A DNA stretch of 64,000 nt from contig NC_016622.1 in NCBI RefSeq assembly GCF_000283655.1, positions 2,554,501 to 2,618,500 on the forward strand, in the 5' to 3' direction. The notes beneath the pieces were generated by a model. It had not been told where the DNA came from and made no database searches. It saw only the letters and a program-made list of their open reading frames with translations. Shown one piece after another: positions 53,498-62,272 of the stretch. The position numbers were made by a program, and so were the translations under genes. The first letter of the stretch is position 1. Every line of letters starts with the position of its first letter. Origin of the DNA: Azospirillum lipoferum 4B (GTDB lineage Bacteria > Pseudomonadota > Alphaproteobacteria > Azospirillales > Azospirillaceae).

Positions 53498-54052
53498 TCA
53501 CTTCCCCGCCGCCGCAACCACCTTGTCGATGGCGCCCAGCGCGAACTTCAGCACCGCCTCGTCGGCCAGCTTGCCGTCCCTGATCTTCTCGCCGACGGTG
53601 CCGATGACCACCTGGGCGCCGCCGATCAGCTTGGCCGGGATCGCCAGCAGCGTGTCGTTCACCTGCTGATGCGCGCGCACGCCGCCGGTGAAGGCGGGGG
53701 AGTTGCTGATGACCAGCACCGGCTTGCCGATCAGCGCCGACTTGCCGTAGGGGCGCGATGCCCAGTCGAGCGCGTTCTTCAGCACGCCCGGCATGCCGTA
53801 ATTATACTCCGGCGTGACGATGACCACGCCGTCGGCCTCGGCGATGGCCTGACGGAAGGCCTGGACCTCCGCCGGGGCATCGGGGGTGTCGATGTCCTGG
53901 TCGTAGAGCGGCAGGCGCAGGTCGCGGATGTCCATGCTGACGCCGGCCGGCAGGGCGTCCTGCAGCCCGCGCAGAACGGCCAGCGAGTTGGAATTGCTGC
54001 GCAGGCTGCCGGGAAGGCCCAGCAGTTTGGCACGCACCGTTGCATCGGTCAT
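53498..54052 (-). CDS. NAD(P)H-dependent FMN reductase
   Basis: 184 residues, flavodoxin-like. The FMN phosphate loop GSLRSNSNSLAVLRGL (about 15-30) and the loop TPEYNYGMPGVLKNALDW (about 80-97) are the family signature. It reduces FMN, quinones, azo dyes or metals with NAD(P)H. It is just 40 bp downstream of the aldo/keto reductase gene on the same strand, so both redox enzymes are probably co-expressed. Confidence 0.92.
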   Translation of the reverse strand: MTDATVRAKLLGLPGSLRSNSNSLAVLRGLQDALPAGVSMDIRDLRLPLYDQDIDTPDAPAEVQAFRQAIAEADGVVIVTPEYNYGMPGVLKNALDWASRPYGKSALIGKPVLVISNSPAFTGGVRAHQQVNDTLLAIPAKLIGGAQVVIGTVGEKIRDGKLADEAVLKFALGAIDKVVAAAGK

Positions 54053-54092
54053 GAAGCGGTTGCCTTTCCTCTTATGGTCGAACCTGTCGTAA

Positions 54093-55133
54093 TCAGGCGC
54101 GGTTGGGATGCGACGGGCCGCTGCCCGCCCCGGTCCGGCCGATGGAGTCGGCGATCTCGTCGAGATCCTCCGGCGTCAGGGTCAGGGTGGCGGCGTCCAG
54201 CCAGCCATCAACCTGGGCCGGCGTGCGGGCGCCGACAATGGCCCCGGTGATCGCCGGCCAGGACAGCACCCAGGCCACCGCGACCGCCGCGATGGTGGTG
54301 CCATGCCGCTCGGCGATCGGGCCGAAGGACTGGGCCAGCGCCAGATTGCGCTCCAACGCCTCTCCGGTGAAGTTGGCGTTGCTGGACCGCCAGTCGTCGG
54401 CCGGCAGGGCCTTCGCCCGCTCCACGGTGAAACGCCCGGTCAGCAGGCCGGCCTGCATCGGGCTGTAGACGATGACGCCGGTCCGGTGCGACAGGCACCA
54501 GGGCAGTTCCGACGCGGCGACGTCGCGCCGGATCGCCGAGAAGGGCGGCTGCAGCGTGTCGACATGGCCCAGCCGCTCCGCCGCCTCCAGCTGGGCGGCG
54601 GTGTGGTTGGACAGGCCGACGGCGCGGACCTTGCCTTCCGCCTTCAGGTCCAGCAGGGTCTGCCAATACTCCTCGACCGCCTCATGTTCGGCCGGCCAGT
54701 GCATCTGGTAGAGGTCGATGCGCTCGACGCCCAGCCGCTTCAGCGACGCTTCCAGTTCGCGGCGGATGCTGTCGGGCTTGCCGATCCGGCGGGGCATCGC
54801 CTTGCGGTCGGCCTCGTCCCACACCAGACCGCATTTGGTGAAGACATAGGGCCGCTCGGCTTCCGGGATGTCGGCCAGGGCGCGGCGCACGATCTCCTCG
54901 GAATGGCCAAGGCCATAGACGGCGGCGGTATCGATCCAGTTGATGCCGCGCTCCACTGCATGGCGGATGGCGGTGACCGACTGGCTGTCGTCCTGCGCGC
55001 CCCAGCCGGCGGCCCAATCCGGCCCGCCGATCGCCCAGGCGCCAAAGCCGACGCGGGTGATCGCCATGTCGGTGGTGCCGAAGCGGCGGGTCGGCAATCC
55101 CGTCCTGCTGACGCCGTTGCTTGTGGTGCTCAT
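54093..55133 (-). CDS. aldo/keto reductase
   Basis: 346 residues, TIM barrel. The catalytic tetrad is visible: Asp and Tyr in WIDTAAVYGLGHSE, Lys in YVFTKCGLVW and His in LYQMHWPAEHE. The C-terminal GAIVGARTPAQVDGWLDA binds the NADPH. Family members reduce aldehydes or sugars; substrate unknown. The ATG at 55133 has GGAGGC three bases before it. It probably forms a two-gene operon with the FMN reductase gene. Confidence 0.92.
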   Translation of the reverse strand: MSTTSNGVSRTGLPTRRFGTTDMAITRVGFGAWAIGGPDWAAGWGAQDDSQSVTAIRHAVERGINWIDTAAVYGLGHSEEIVRRALADIPEAERPYVFTKCGLVWDEADRKAMPRRIGKPDSIRRELEASLKRLGVERIDLYQMHWPAEHEAVEEYWQTLLDLKAEGKVRAVGLSNHTAAQLEAAERLGHVDTLQPPFSAIRRDVAASELPWCLSHRTGVIVYSPMQAGLLTGRFTVERAKALPADDWRSSNANFTGEALERNLALAQSFGPIAERHGTTIAAVAVAWVLSWPAITGAIVGARTPAQVDGWLDAATLTLTPEDLDEIADSIGRTGAGSGPSHPNRA

Positions 55134-55379
55134 GGTTGCCTCCTCGATGATGGCGCTGACATGGGCTTGGCAGCCCCAGCTTTCCAACAATTCATAGGCG
55201 GATTGCACGCCGGCCCCTCGCGCGGACGATGCCGGTCCGGCTGTGACCATCTTGGGCTCCGACTGTTGATCGAGGCGACGGCTACCTAATTTGAGATTAC
55301 ACGAAGGGTGCCCCGCCGACGCCGGCGGGCACCGAATGGATCGACGGCAGGTTCGACCGGAGCGGAGACGGGAGGCGAC

Positions 55380-55577
55380 ATGGCGACGCGGCGACTGGAT
55401 CGGGAAGACCACGTCCGGAAACATCTGGCGCTGATGCTGCAGGATTGGCAGGAGCAGACCGGCCGCGACATGGCGACCGCGACCGCCGACCAGCGGCTCC
55501 AGCACTGCACGACCCTGCTGATCGACCTGCTGGGCGAAGCGGAGCGGGCGGACGAAGCCGCCATGGCCGAAAGCTGA
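55380..55577 (+). CDS. small hypothetical protein
   Basis: 65 residues (MATRRLDREDHVRKHLALML then DWQEQTGRDMATATADQRL), charged and helical, no domain recognised. GGAGGCG directly precedes the ATG. The stop codon lies inside the first of two tandem palindromes. Confidence 0.6.
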   Translation: MATRRLDREDHVRKHLALMLQDWQEQTGRDMATATADQRLQHCTTLLIDLLGEAERADEAAMAES

Positions 55578-55607
55578 GCTTTCAAAAGGCGCGAAAGCTG
55601 AGCTTTC
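55569..55607. repeat. tandem palindromes GAAAGCTGAGCTTTC
   Basis: The same 15-base near-palindrome occurs at 55569-55583 and 55593-55607, 24 bases apart, each followed by CAAAA. They lie between convergent genes. They could be duplicated terminators or a paired binding site. Confidence 0.7.
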
Positions 55608-55664
55608 AAAAAGCAAAGGAACGGCCCCGATGCGGGACCGCTCCTTGGACTGCGCCTCCGGTCC

Positions 55665-56426
55665 TTACTGCGGTGCCATGCGGATGGCGCCGTCCAGGCG
55701 GATGACGTCGCCGTTCAGCATCTCGTTCTCCAGGATGTGCTGGACGAGACGGGCATATTCCTCCGGCTTGCCGAAGCGCTTGGGGAAGGGGACGGTGGCC
55801 GCGAGGCTGTCCTGCACCTCCTGCGGCATGTTCAGCAACATCGGCGTGCCGATCAGGCCGGGGGCCACCGTCATCACGCGGATGCCGTTGCGGGCGAGGT
55901 CGCGCGCCGCGCAGATGGTCAGGGCGACGATGCCGCCCTTCGACGCGGCATAGGCCGCCTGCCCGATCTGCCCCTCATAGGCGGCGACGGAGGCGGTGTT
56001 GACGATCACGCCGCGCTCGCCGCTCTCCAGCGGCTCCAGCTTCGCCATGTCGGCCGCCGCCAGCCGCAGGATGTTGAAGCTGCCGATCAGGTTCACCTCG
56101 ATCACCGTGCGGAAACTCTCCAGCGGCATCGGGCCGTCGCGGCCGACGATGCGCTGGGCCGGGGCGATGCCGGCGCAATTCACCGCGATGCGGGCCGGCC
56201 CATGGGCGGAGCGCGCCTGATCGAGCGCCCGCTCGGCCGACGCGCCGTCGGTGACGTCGCAGACCAGGCCCAGCCCGCCGATCTCGTGCGCGGTCTTCAG
56301 CACCGCGTCCTCGTTGACGTCCAGCACGGTCACCTTGGCGCCGAGCCCGGCCAGATGACGCGCCGTCGCCGCCCCCATGCCCGAGGCGCCGCCGGTGACG
56401 ATGGCGGACAGACCCTGGATGTTCAT
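55665..56426 (-). CDS. SDR-family 3-hydroxyacyl-CoA dehydrogenase-like protein
   Basis: 253 residues. TGGASGMG (residues 11-18) binds NAD; VNCAGIAPA, NTASVAAYEGQIGQAAYAASKGG supply the Ser-Tyr-Lys triad. The overall sequence is closest to HSD17B10-like (type II) 3-hydroxyacyl-CoA dehydrogenases, as NMPQEVQDSLAATVPFPKRFG and GDVIRLDGAIRMAP show. It would act in branched-chain or fatty acyl oxidation. Single gene; a palindromic operator candidate lies upstream. Confidence 0.9.
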   Translation of the reverse strand: MNIQGLSAIVTGGASGMGAATARHLAGLGAKVTVLDVNEDAVLKTAHEIGGLGLVCDVTDGASAERALDQARSAHGPARIAVNCAGIAPAQRIVGRDGPMPLESFRTVIEVNLIGSFNILRLAAADMAKLEPLESGERGVIVNTASVAAYEGQIGQAAYAASKGGIVALTICAARDLARNGIRVMTVAPGLIGTPMLLNMPQEVQDSLAATVPFPKRFGKPEEYARLVQHILENEMLNGDVIRLDGAIRMAPQ

Positions 56427-56539
56427 GGCATCTCCTCCTTAATTGCGGCCGGTCCTTGCGGGGCGCCGGCCTTGTGTCCAACAGGCTGCGATCGCACTTG
56501 TTGTTTGCCGAATGGCATTGTCTACCAGATGGCCGCTCC

Positions 56540-56559
56540 ACCATACCACACCGTATGGT
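56540..56559. promoter_or_regulatory. inverted repeat between SDR and YkvA genes
   Basis: ACCATAC-cacacc-GTATGGT has exact 7-bp arms and a 6-base spacer, the geometry of TetR-type operators. It lies 114 bp before the SDR start and 89 bp before the YkvA-type gene. The bound protein is unknown. Confidence 0.45.
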
Positions 56560-56647
56560 CGGGGTGCATCAGCGTGGCGATCCGCGCCGGCCATGACGCT
56601 GGCGGATTTCTCAAGAAGGGTCCAGATCCCGGAGGGTTTCAGCGTCC

Positions 56648-57046
56648 ATGACAGCATCCGTTCCCACCGGCACCGAGCTGGCGATCCCCGATCCCGAGCG
56701 GGTCGAGCAGGACGAGCGGCTGGTCCGCGGCCGCTTCTGGCCGAAGCTGCGCGCCAACCTGCACCGCATTCCTTTCCTGGAAGAGCTGCTGGCCGCCTAT
56801 TTCTGCGCGACCGATCCGGCGACGCCCTACCGGGCGAAGGGGATCCTGCTGGGAGCGCTGGCCTATTTCGTGCTGCCGGTGGACGCCCTGCCCGATTGGC
56901 TGCTGATCGCCGGCTTCACCGACGATGCAGCGGTACTGGCCGCCGCCATCCAGACGGTGCGTGCCAACCTGACCCCTGCACACTGGACGCGCGCAAAGGA
57001 GACGCTGCGCGCCGAGGCGGCCGAAGAGGCCGGCCGGGCCGGCTAA
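56648..57046 (+). CDS. YkvA/DUF1232-family protein
   Basis: 132 residues. YRAKGILLGALAYFVLPVDALPDWLLIAGFTDDAAVLAAAIQ (about 65-105, read in parts) is the DUF1232 mark: a hydrophobic segment with PxDxxPD and DD. The family has unknown function and probable membrane association. The 3' end overlaps the last 4 bases of the convergent EamA gene. Confidence 0.88.
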   Translation: MTASVPTGTELAIPDPERVEQDERLVRGRFWPKLRANLHRIPFLEELLAAYFCATDPATPYRAKGILLGALAYFVLPVDALPDWLLIAGFTDDAAVLAAAIQTVRANLTPAHWTRAKETLRAEAAEEAGRAG

Positions 57047-57963
57047 CCGGCCGCCTCGCTTGCCGCCTTGCGCCCGTCCGCCGCGTCGCGGTGCATGGTG
57101 TAGAGCGCCGACCCGGCGATCACCAGCGCGCCCACCCACCCCCAAACATCCATCGTCTGGCCGAAGGCGAGCCACGCCACGAACGCGGTGAAGGGCAGCC
57201 GGGCGTAATCGTAGGGCATCATCGCCGAGGACTCGGCCAGAGACAGCGCCTTGGTCATCGCCAGCTGGCCCAGGGTCAACACCCCGCCCAGAAGCGCCAG
57301 CGCACCCAGCACGCTCCAGCTCGGCCAAGTCCAGACGAACAGCGCCGGCACCAGTGCCATCGGAGTGACCAGCAGGCCAAGGAAGGTGACGATGACCAAG
57401 GCGCTGTCCCTGCGGCTGAGCATCCGCATCTGCAGCACGGTGGCCGCCGCGGCGACGCAATGGACGAACAGCGCCAGGAAAGCCAGATCGACCGGCGTAG
57501 CGCCCGGCCGCAGCACGATCACCACACCGACGAAGCCCGCACACACAGCCGCCCAGCGCCGCAACCGCACCCGCTCGCCCAGGATCAGTGCCGCCCCCGC
57601 CGTGACGAACAGCGGAATGGCGAAGCTGACCGAGGTCGCCGTCGGCAACGGGATATGGGCGATGGCGTAGAACCAGCCGGCCATCGCGCACAAGCTGGTC
57701 AGCGCCCGCGTCACATAGGGCAGCAGCCGCCGTTCCGCCAGCACCGACCGGCAGGCCGGCACCCCCGCCGTCAGCGCCCAGGGCAGCATCCACAGCAGGC
57801 TGAACAGGTTGCGGAAGAACACGACCTCCAGCGGGTCCATGACGGTGGACGCCCAGCGAACCGCCGAATTGCCGATCCCGAACAGCAGCGCCGACAGCAG
57901 CATGAAGCCGGCGCCCAGCAACAGCCGGTTGGCCGGCGCCCGCAGACCGGGCCCCGCATCCAT
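57043..57963 (-). CDS. EamA/DMT-family transporter
   Basis: 306 residues with ten helices in two EamA repeats. LLLGAGFMLLSALLFGIGNSAVR opens the first, and FAIPLFVTAGAALILGERVRLRRW closes it; MMPYDYARLPFTAFVAWLAFGQ is in the second. Drug/metabolite transporters of this sort move amino acids, nucleosides or others; substrate unknown. The ATG at 57963 lacks a good ribosome site, so a start a little further upstream is possible. Confidence 0.85.
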   Translation of the reverse strand: MDAGPGLRAPANRLLLGAGFMLLSALLFGIGNSAVRWASTVMDPLEVVFFRNLFSLLWMLPWALTAGVPACRSVLAERRLLPYVTRALTSLCAMAGWFYAIAHIPLPTATSVSFAIPLFVTAGAALILGERVRLRRWAAVCAGFVGVVIVLRPGATPVDLAFLALFVHCVAAAATVLQMRMLSRRDSALVIVTFLGLLVTPMALVPALFVWTWPSWSVLGALALLGGVLTLGQLAMTKALSLAESSAMMPYDYARLPFTAFVAWLAFGQTMDVWGWVGALVIAGSALYTMHRDAADGRKAASEAAG

Positions 57964-58227
57964 GGGGGGAGAGGCAGAGACGGTCACGGTCAATCGTCCA
58001 TGGAGTGCCGTTTCGGTGGAAGCCGTTCGGTGGAAGCTGTTTGGGGCCGGTTGCGACGGCAGGGTCCGATCCGGGCCGCCGCCTGACGCGTTAGCGCAAA
58101 CACGGGCTGCACGAAACACCTTCCGTCACCGGCACCTAAGCGATGATCCTCCGACGATAACCGGGGTGACGCAAGCGAAATGCAATCGACCCTTACGGTC
58201 ATACTCCCGTATGACGTGTGGCGGTCT

Positions 58228-60027
58228 TCACGATATGGAGCCCGATTGGACGGGCCGGTGCGGCAGGCGGATGGTGAACCGCACACCGGGGCTGGTGTTC
58301 TCGACCGTCAGGGTGGCGCCCAATTGCTTGGACAGGGTGTGGATCAGGCGCATGCCCAGGCTGCGGCTGCGGCGCCAGTCGAAGTCGGGCGGCAACCCGA
58401 CGCCGCGGTCGCCGACGATCAGGTGCAGCGCGTCGCCGTCCGGCCGCAGGCCTACGGAAATGACATTGGCGCCGTCACGGCCGCTTCCGCCCGGCCGGTC
58501 ATTACCGTTGCCATCACCGTCGCCCGCCTCGGCGGATACCGGGGTGGCGAGCGGCCGATAGGCATGCTTGATGGCGTTCATCACCAGCTCGTTGGCGAGC
58601 AGGCCCAGCGGCACGGCATGATCGGTCGGCACCTCCGCCGGCTCCACCGCCAGTTCCAGCCGCCAGTCGCCGCCTTCGGACCGGGCCGAACGCTCCAGCT
58701 CCCGGCACAGCTCGGTCAGATAGTCGTGGAAGGGGATGAAATGGACGTCGTCGACGCGGTAGAGCAACCGATGGATGTCGGCGATGGCCTGAACGCGCCG
58801 CCCCGCCTCCAGCAGATGGTCGCTCAAGCGCGGGTCGTCCACCGCCTGCCCCTGCAGGGCCAGCAGGCTGGACACCACCTGCAGGCTGTTCTTGATACGG
58901 TGGTTGACCTCGCGCATCAGCAGGTCCTTCTGCGCCAGCGCCGCGTCGCGCTCGCCGATGGTGCGCTGGAGCGACGCGGTCCGCTCGACCACCCGGCGCT
59001 CCAGCTCGCGCTGCACCTGCCGGGCGGCGCCGGCCTGCCGGAAGCCGAAGACCGACAGCGCCGCCAGCGCCAGCGCCGCCGCCGCACCCAGCCCGGCATA
59101 GGGCGCGATCAGCCGGTGCCACGATGCCAGGACCGGAGCCGTATCAAGCCGGACGACCACATGCACCGGCCAGCTGTCGACCCGGCGATGGGCGACGATG
59201 GCCGTGTCGTCCCGCGCCGCCCCGCCCTCCGGCTGCGCCTGGATCGCACGGCGGGTCAGGACCGACAGCGGCGCCGGATCGGCGGCAGTGTCGGGCTCGC
59301 GCACCAGCACGTCGAGATCGCCGGACCGCGCCAGGATGGTCACCGGCCGATGGGGAACGTCCAACTCCTTGTAGAAGCCCGACAGATAGGAGGGATCGAT
59401 GGTGACCGAGGCCATGCCGCGGAAACGGCCGTCCGGTTCCGACAGCCGGCGGCTGAGCAGGAAGGTCGCCTTGTTGGTCACCCGGCCGATGATGCGCGGC
59501 CCGATATGGGGCTGGTCCAGCGCATCGCCCGCTCCGGTCGCCCGGCTGTGGAACAGGAAGACATCGCGGTCGGACGCATCCGAGAAGGGCGCCGGAAAGG
59601 CCAGCGTCGTCAGCCGCAGCAGCCCCGCCCCGTCGTTCAGCCAGATCGCATCCAGGAAAGGCAGCCGGGCGCGCTGGCCGTTCAGCTTGTCCCACAGGGC
59701 ACGCGACCGGGCGATCTCGTCCCACGGGCGCCCGGCGGTTTCCTGGGCGGCATATTCCACCAGAAGGTCGGCGGCGTCGAACAGACGGGCCGCATGTTCC
59801 GCCAGCACCCGGACGGCGGCCTGGGCGCGCTCCTGCGCACCGTTCAGCGCCCGCTCGCGCGATTGCACCCCGACCACCACGGTGACCATCGCAAGGAACA
59901 GGAAGCCGCAGGCCGCCAGCCAGCCGATGGCCGCCTCCAGCCGCGGCTTGCGGAATGGATGGACGATGTCCGCGGCCGGAGCCGGGCTCCCGGCGGGCTC
60001 GTCAGATGACTTGGCAGGCGGAACCAT
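58228..60027 (-). CDS. sensor histidine kinase with Cache-like sensor (HisKA_2/HWE type)
   Basis: 599 residues. TM1 at about 34-58 (GWLAACGFLFLAMVTVVVG), a periplasmic dCache-like sensor (about 60-320) and TM2 (about 326-345) precede a kinase core. That core has REVNHRIKNSLQVVSSLLALQ, the HisKA_2 phosphoacceptor His, and an ATPase domain with LLANELVMNAIKHAY (N-box), DRGVGLPP and SLGMRLI. The Gly/Asn/Asp-rich stretch before IVGDRGVG is an insertion. It has no partner response regulator adjacent. The start at 60027 keeps a short cytosolic N-terminus; upstream codons are possible. Confidence 0.9.
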   Translation of the reverse strand: MVPPAKSSDEPAGSPAPAADIVHPFRKPRLEAAIGWLAACGFLFLAMVTVVVGVQSRERALNGAQERAQAAVRVLAEHAARLFDAADLLVEYAAQETAGRPWDEIARSRALWDKLNGQRARLPFLDAIWLNDGAGLLRLTTLAFPAPFSDASDRDVFLFHSRATGAGDALDQPHIGPRIIGRVTNKATFLLSRRLSEPDGRFRGMASVTIDPSYLSGFYKELDVPHRPVTILARSGDLDVLVREPDTAADPAPLSVLTRRAIQAQPEGGAARDDTAIVAHRRVDSWPVHVVVRLDTAPVLASWHRLIAPYAGLGAAAALALAALSVFGFRQAGAARQVQRELERRVVERTASLQRTIGERDAALAQKDLLMREVNHRIKNSLQVVSSLLALQGQAVDDPRLSDHLLEAGRRVQAIADIHRLLYRVDDVHFIPFHDYLTELCRELERSARSEGGDWRLELAVEPAEVPTDHAVPLGLLANELVMNAIKHAYRPLATPVSAEAGDGDGNGNDRPGGSGRDGANVISVGLRPDGDALHLIVGDRGVGLPPDFDWRRSRSLGMRLIHTLSKQLGATLTVENTSPGVRFTIRLPHRPVQSGSIS

Positions 60028-60190
60028 GCTAGCGGCCGTTCCTTTTCCGCAGCTGCGGACCGCCGCGCCGGATGGCGGACAAGCGGCAAGAATCGCGGAA
60101 TAGTAGCGCAGGACGGACCGCCGGTAACCCTGTCTTTCGGAGACGCAGGTCACGACGCCGGGCAATCCTGTCCAGAAGGCCCGGCGGCCC

Positions 60191-61150
60191 CTAACGGATG
60201 GAGTCGTTGTGCAGAACCATCTCCACCGCCATCTGGGCGGCGCAGAGGTCGGCCAGCGCCGTGCCCACGGACTTGAACAGGGTGATCTGGTCGTAGAAGC
60301 GCCGTCCCGCCCGCTCGCCGCGGCTGAGGTCGAACAGGTCGCCGGCGATGTCGTCCGCGGTCAGCAGGCCGGAGGCCACCGGCTGGGCGATGTCGCCGGC
60401 CTCCACCGGTGTGCGGTCGCGGCAATCGACGAACACGCGGGCACGGCGGATGCAGCCGTCGTCGGCCTCGCGCATCTCCGGCGTCACCCCGCCCAGCAGG
60501 TCCAGATGCTGGCCCGGCCGCAGCCAGTCGCCGTGGATCAGCGGCTCGCGCGCCGTGGTGGCGCAGGCGACGATGTCTGCGCCGCGGACCGCCCCCTCCA
60601 GGTCGCCGGTCGCCTCGATCCGGAACTTCGGCCGGTGGAAGCGGGCGGCGAGGCGCTTGGCCTTCTGCAGGTCGCGGCCCCAGACCAGCACATGGCGGAT
60701 CGTCCGCACGGCGGTGTGGGCCTCCACCAACTCGAGCGCGAGGGGGCCGGTGCCGACCACCAGCAGGCGTTCCGCATCCGGCCGCGCCAGATAGGAGGCG
60801 GCGAGCGCCGAGGCCGCGGCACCGCTGCGCCGGCCAAGCGCCGCGGAGGAGTCCAGCAGAGCCTGCGGCACCCCGGTCTTGCCGTCGGCCAGCAGATAGA
60901 CGCCCTGGGTGGTCGGCAGGTCTCCGCCGGCATTGTCGGGAAAGACGGTGTCGATCCGCAAGCCGACCGACTGGTTCACCTGCCAGGCCGGCGCCAGCAG
61001 CAGGGTGGCGTCGCTGGACCCGTAGGTCTCCACCCGGTGGCGATGCGCCGGCGGAGCCTCCACGCCGGCGCGGAAACTCTGCCGCAGCCGTTCGATCAGC
61101 ATGCGGTGGTGCAGGACGGACCGAAGCTCGGCGGCGCTGACCGTGCGCAT
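60191..61150 (-). CDS. ornithine cyclodeaminase/mu-crystallin family protein
   Basis: 319 residues. The NAD-binding core reads LLVVGTGPLALELVEAHTAV, and the family segments GLRIDTVFPDN, QGVYLLADGKTGVPQALLD and VACATTAREPLIHGDWLRPGQHLDLLG are present. Members catalyse ornithine to proline, ketimine reduction, or alanine dehydrogenase chemistry. The exact reaction is not defined by sequence. GLRIDT differs from the usual G-Lys substrate-binding strand, so substrate may be unusual. It stands upstream of the kinase gene on the same strand, 163 bp apart. Confidence 0.9.
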   Translation of the reverse strand: MRTVSAAELRSVLHHRMLIERLRQSFRAGVEAPPAHRHRVETYGSSDATLLLAPAWQVNQSVGLRIDTVFPDNAGGDLPTTQGVYLLADGKTGVPQALLDSSAALGRRSGAAASALAASYLARPDAERLLVVGTGPLALELVEAHTAVRTIRHVLVWGRDLQKAKRLAARFHRPKFRIEATGDLEGAVRGADIVACATTAREPLIHGDWLRPGQHLDLLGGVTPEMREADDGCIRRARVFVDCRDRTPVEAGDIAQPVASGLLTADDIAGDLFDLSRGERAGRRFYDQITLFKSVGTALADLCAAQMAVEMVLHNDSIR

Positions 61151-61250
61151 GGGACCTCCTCCCGCCGACCGGCACCCTCCCCCGCCCCTTCGTATGAGGA
61201 CGGACCGGAAGAGGGGAAAACGACGTCCGGTTACGCCGGACCCGCCGGAC

Positions 61251-61646
61251 TCAATGCACCGTCGGCGCGCTGGTCTCGGCGGCCGGGACCGGCAGCCCGC
61301 CGCTGGAGCCCGGCAGCGGGCCGGAGAGCGGACGGGTGCTCTCGGCCAGCCGCTTCTCGGCGGCGGCGGCGCGGGCCTGCGCCTCCTTCAGTTCGCGTTC
61401 CAGATACAGCACGCGGTTGCTCTCGCGCCGGGCGCGGCGGCGGTGGCGGCGCTGGCTGTTCCAGACGATGAAGCCGCCGGCCAGGAAGCCCAGCAGCAGC
61501 GCCACCAGCGCGGCCAGATAGACCGGGGTGTCGAGCGTGAAGGGCAGAGGCCACAGCGACAGGGTCACGATGCCGCGGTTGGAGATCGCGAACAGGATCG
61601 CGACAAGGGCCACCGGCAGGGTGACGATCCAGGAGATATGGCGCAA
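61251..61646 (-). CDS. lapA: LapA (DUF1049) membrane protein
   Basis: 131 residues. Two helices (MRHISWIVTLPVALVAILFAISN and VYLAALVALLLGFLAGGFIVW) are followed by a coiled-coil (about 75-105, ESNRVLYLERELKEAQ) and a Pro/Ser-rich tail. LapA proteins take part in lipopolysaccharide assembly control with LapB. It lies just after ihfB, the usual order in proteobacteria. Confidence 0.85.
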   Translation of the reverse strand: MRHISWIVTLPVALVAILFAISNRGIVTLSLWPLPFTLDTPVYLAALVALLLGFLAGGFIVWNSQRRHRRRARRESNRVLYLERELKEAQARAAAAEKRLAESTRPLSGPLPGSSGGLPVPAAETSAPTVH

Positions 61647-61695
61647 AGCGATGGTTCCTCAGAAATGCGGCGGGGAGAGACGGCCGGCCCGGCGC

Positions 61696-61977
61696 TCAGT
61701 CCGTGTTCAGACGTTCCCGGAGCTGCTTGCCGGTCTTGAAGAAAGGAATGCATTTCTCGCCGACGTCAACCGATTCTCCGGTCCGGGGGTTGCGACCCGT
61801 GCGCGCGTCCCGCTTCTTGATGGAGAAGGCGCCGAAGCCGCGCAGTTCCACCCGGTCGCCGCGCGCCAGCGCTTCCGTGATCTCATCGAAGATGGTGCCG
61901 ACGATCTTCTCGATGTCGCGCTGGTACAGGTGCGGATTGCGCTCCGCCAGCCGTTGGATCAGTTCCGACTTGGTCAT
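61696..61977 (-). CDS. ihfB: integration host factor, beta subunit
   Basis: 93 residues, a typical HU-like protein. [26 protein letters not shown] opens it, [26 protein letters not shown] holds the DNA-intercalating arm with the conserved Pro, and [22 protein letters not shown] closes it. The last motif is the IHF-beta form. It bends DNA in replication, recombination and sigma-54 promoters. It lies 49 bp before lapA on the same strand, so the two are co-transcribed. Confidence 0.95.
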   Translation of the reverse strand: MTKSELIQRLAERNPHLYQRDIEKIVGTIFDEITEALARGDRVELRGFGAFSIKKRDARTGRNPRTGESVDVGEKCIPFFKTGKQLRERLNTD

Positions 61978-62152
61978 GACCGATGACGTTCCCCCATTCG
62001 GTGCGGGCGCTTATGGTCGCGATGCGCCGCGCTTGAGCATCAGCGTGCCACCGGCCCGCCAAGGCGTCAAGCCCCACCCGTGGCGCTAAACCGTTACGGT
62101 ACAACCCTTTTTCAGTCCTCCATCCGCCCGGTCAGGGAAGAAATCGGCTCTT

Positions 62153-62170
62153 GCGGACAGTGCCGTCCGC
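62153..62170. terminator. hairpin between the pentapeptide gene and ihfB
   Basis: GCGGAC and GTCCGC form a 6-bp stem with a 6-base loop, 103 bp after the pentapeptide-repeat stop. No T-run, so it is a weak terminator candidate. The remaining 295-bp gap must include the ihfB promoter and shows no gene. Confidence 0.3.
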
Positions 62171-62272
62171 GGCAGCGGCGGCAATCTCCGGCACGGATCG
62201 TGACGGAAATTTGAAAGCAATCAACGGCTTCGCGAAAGAAATCCCGCCAGTCGGAACGCTCCGCCGAAGGGA

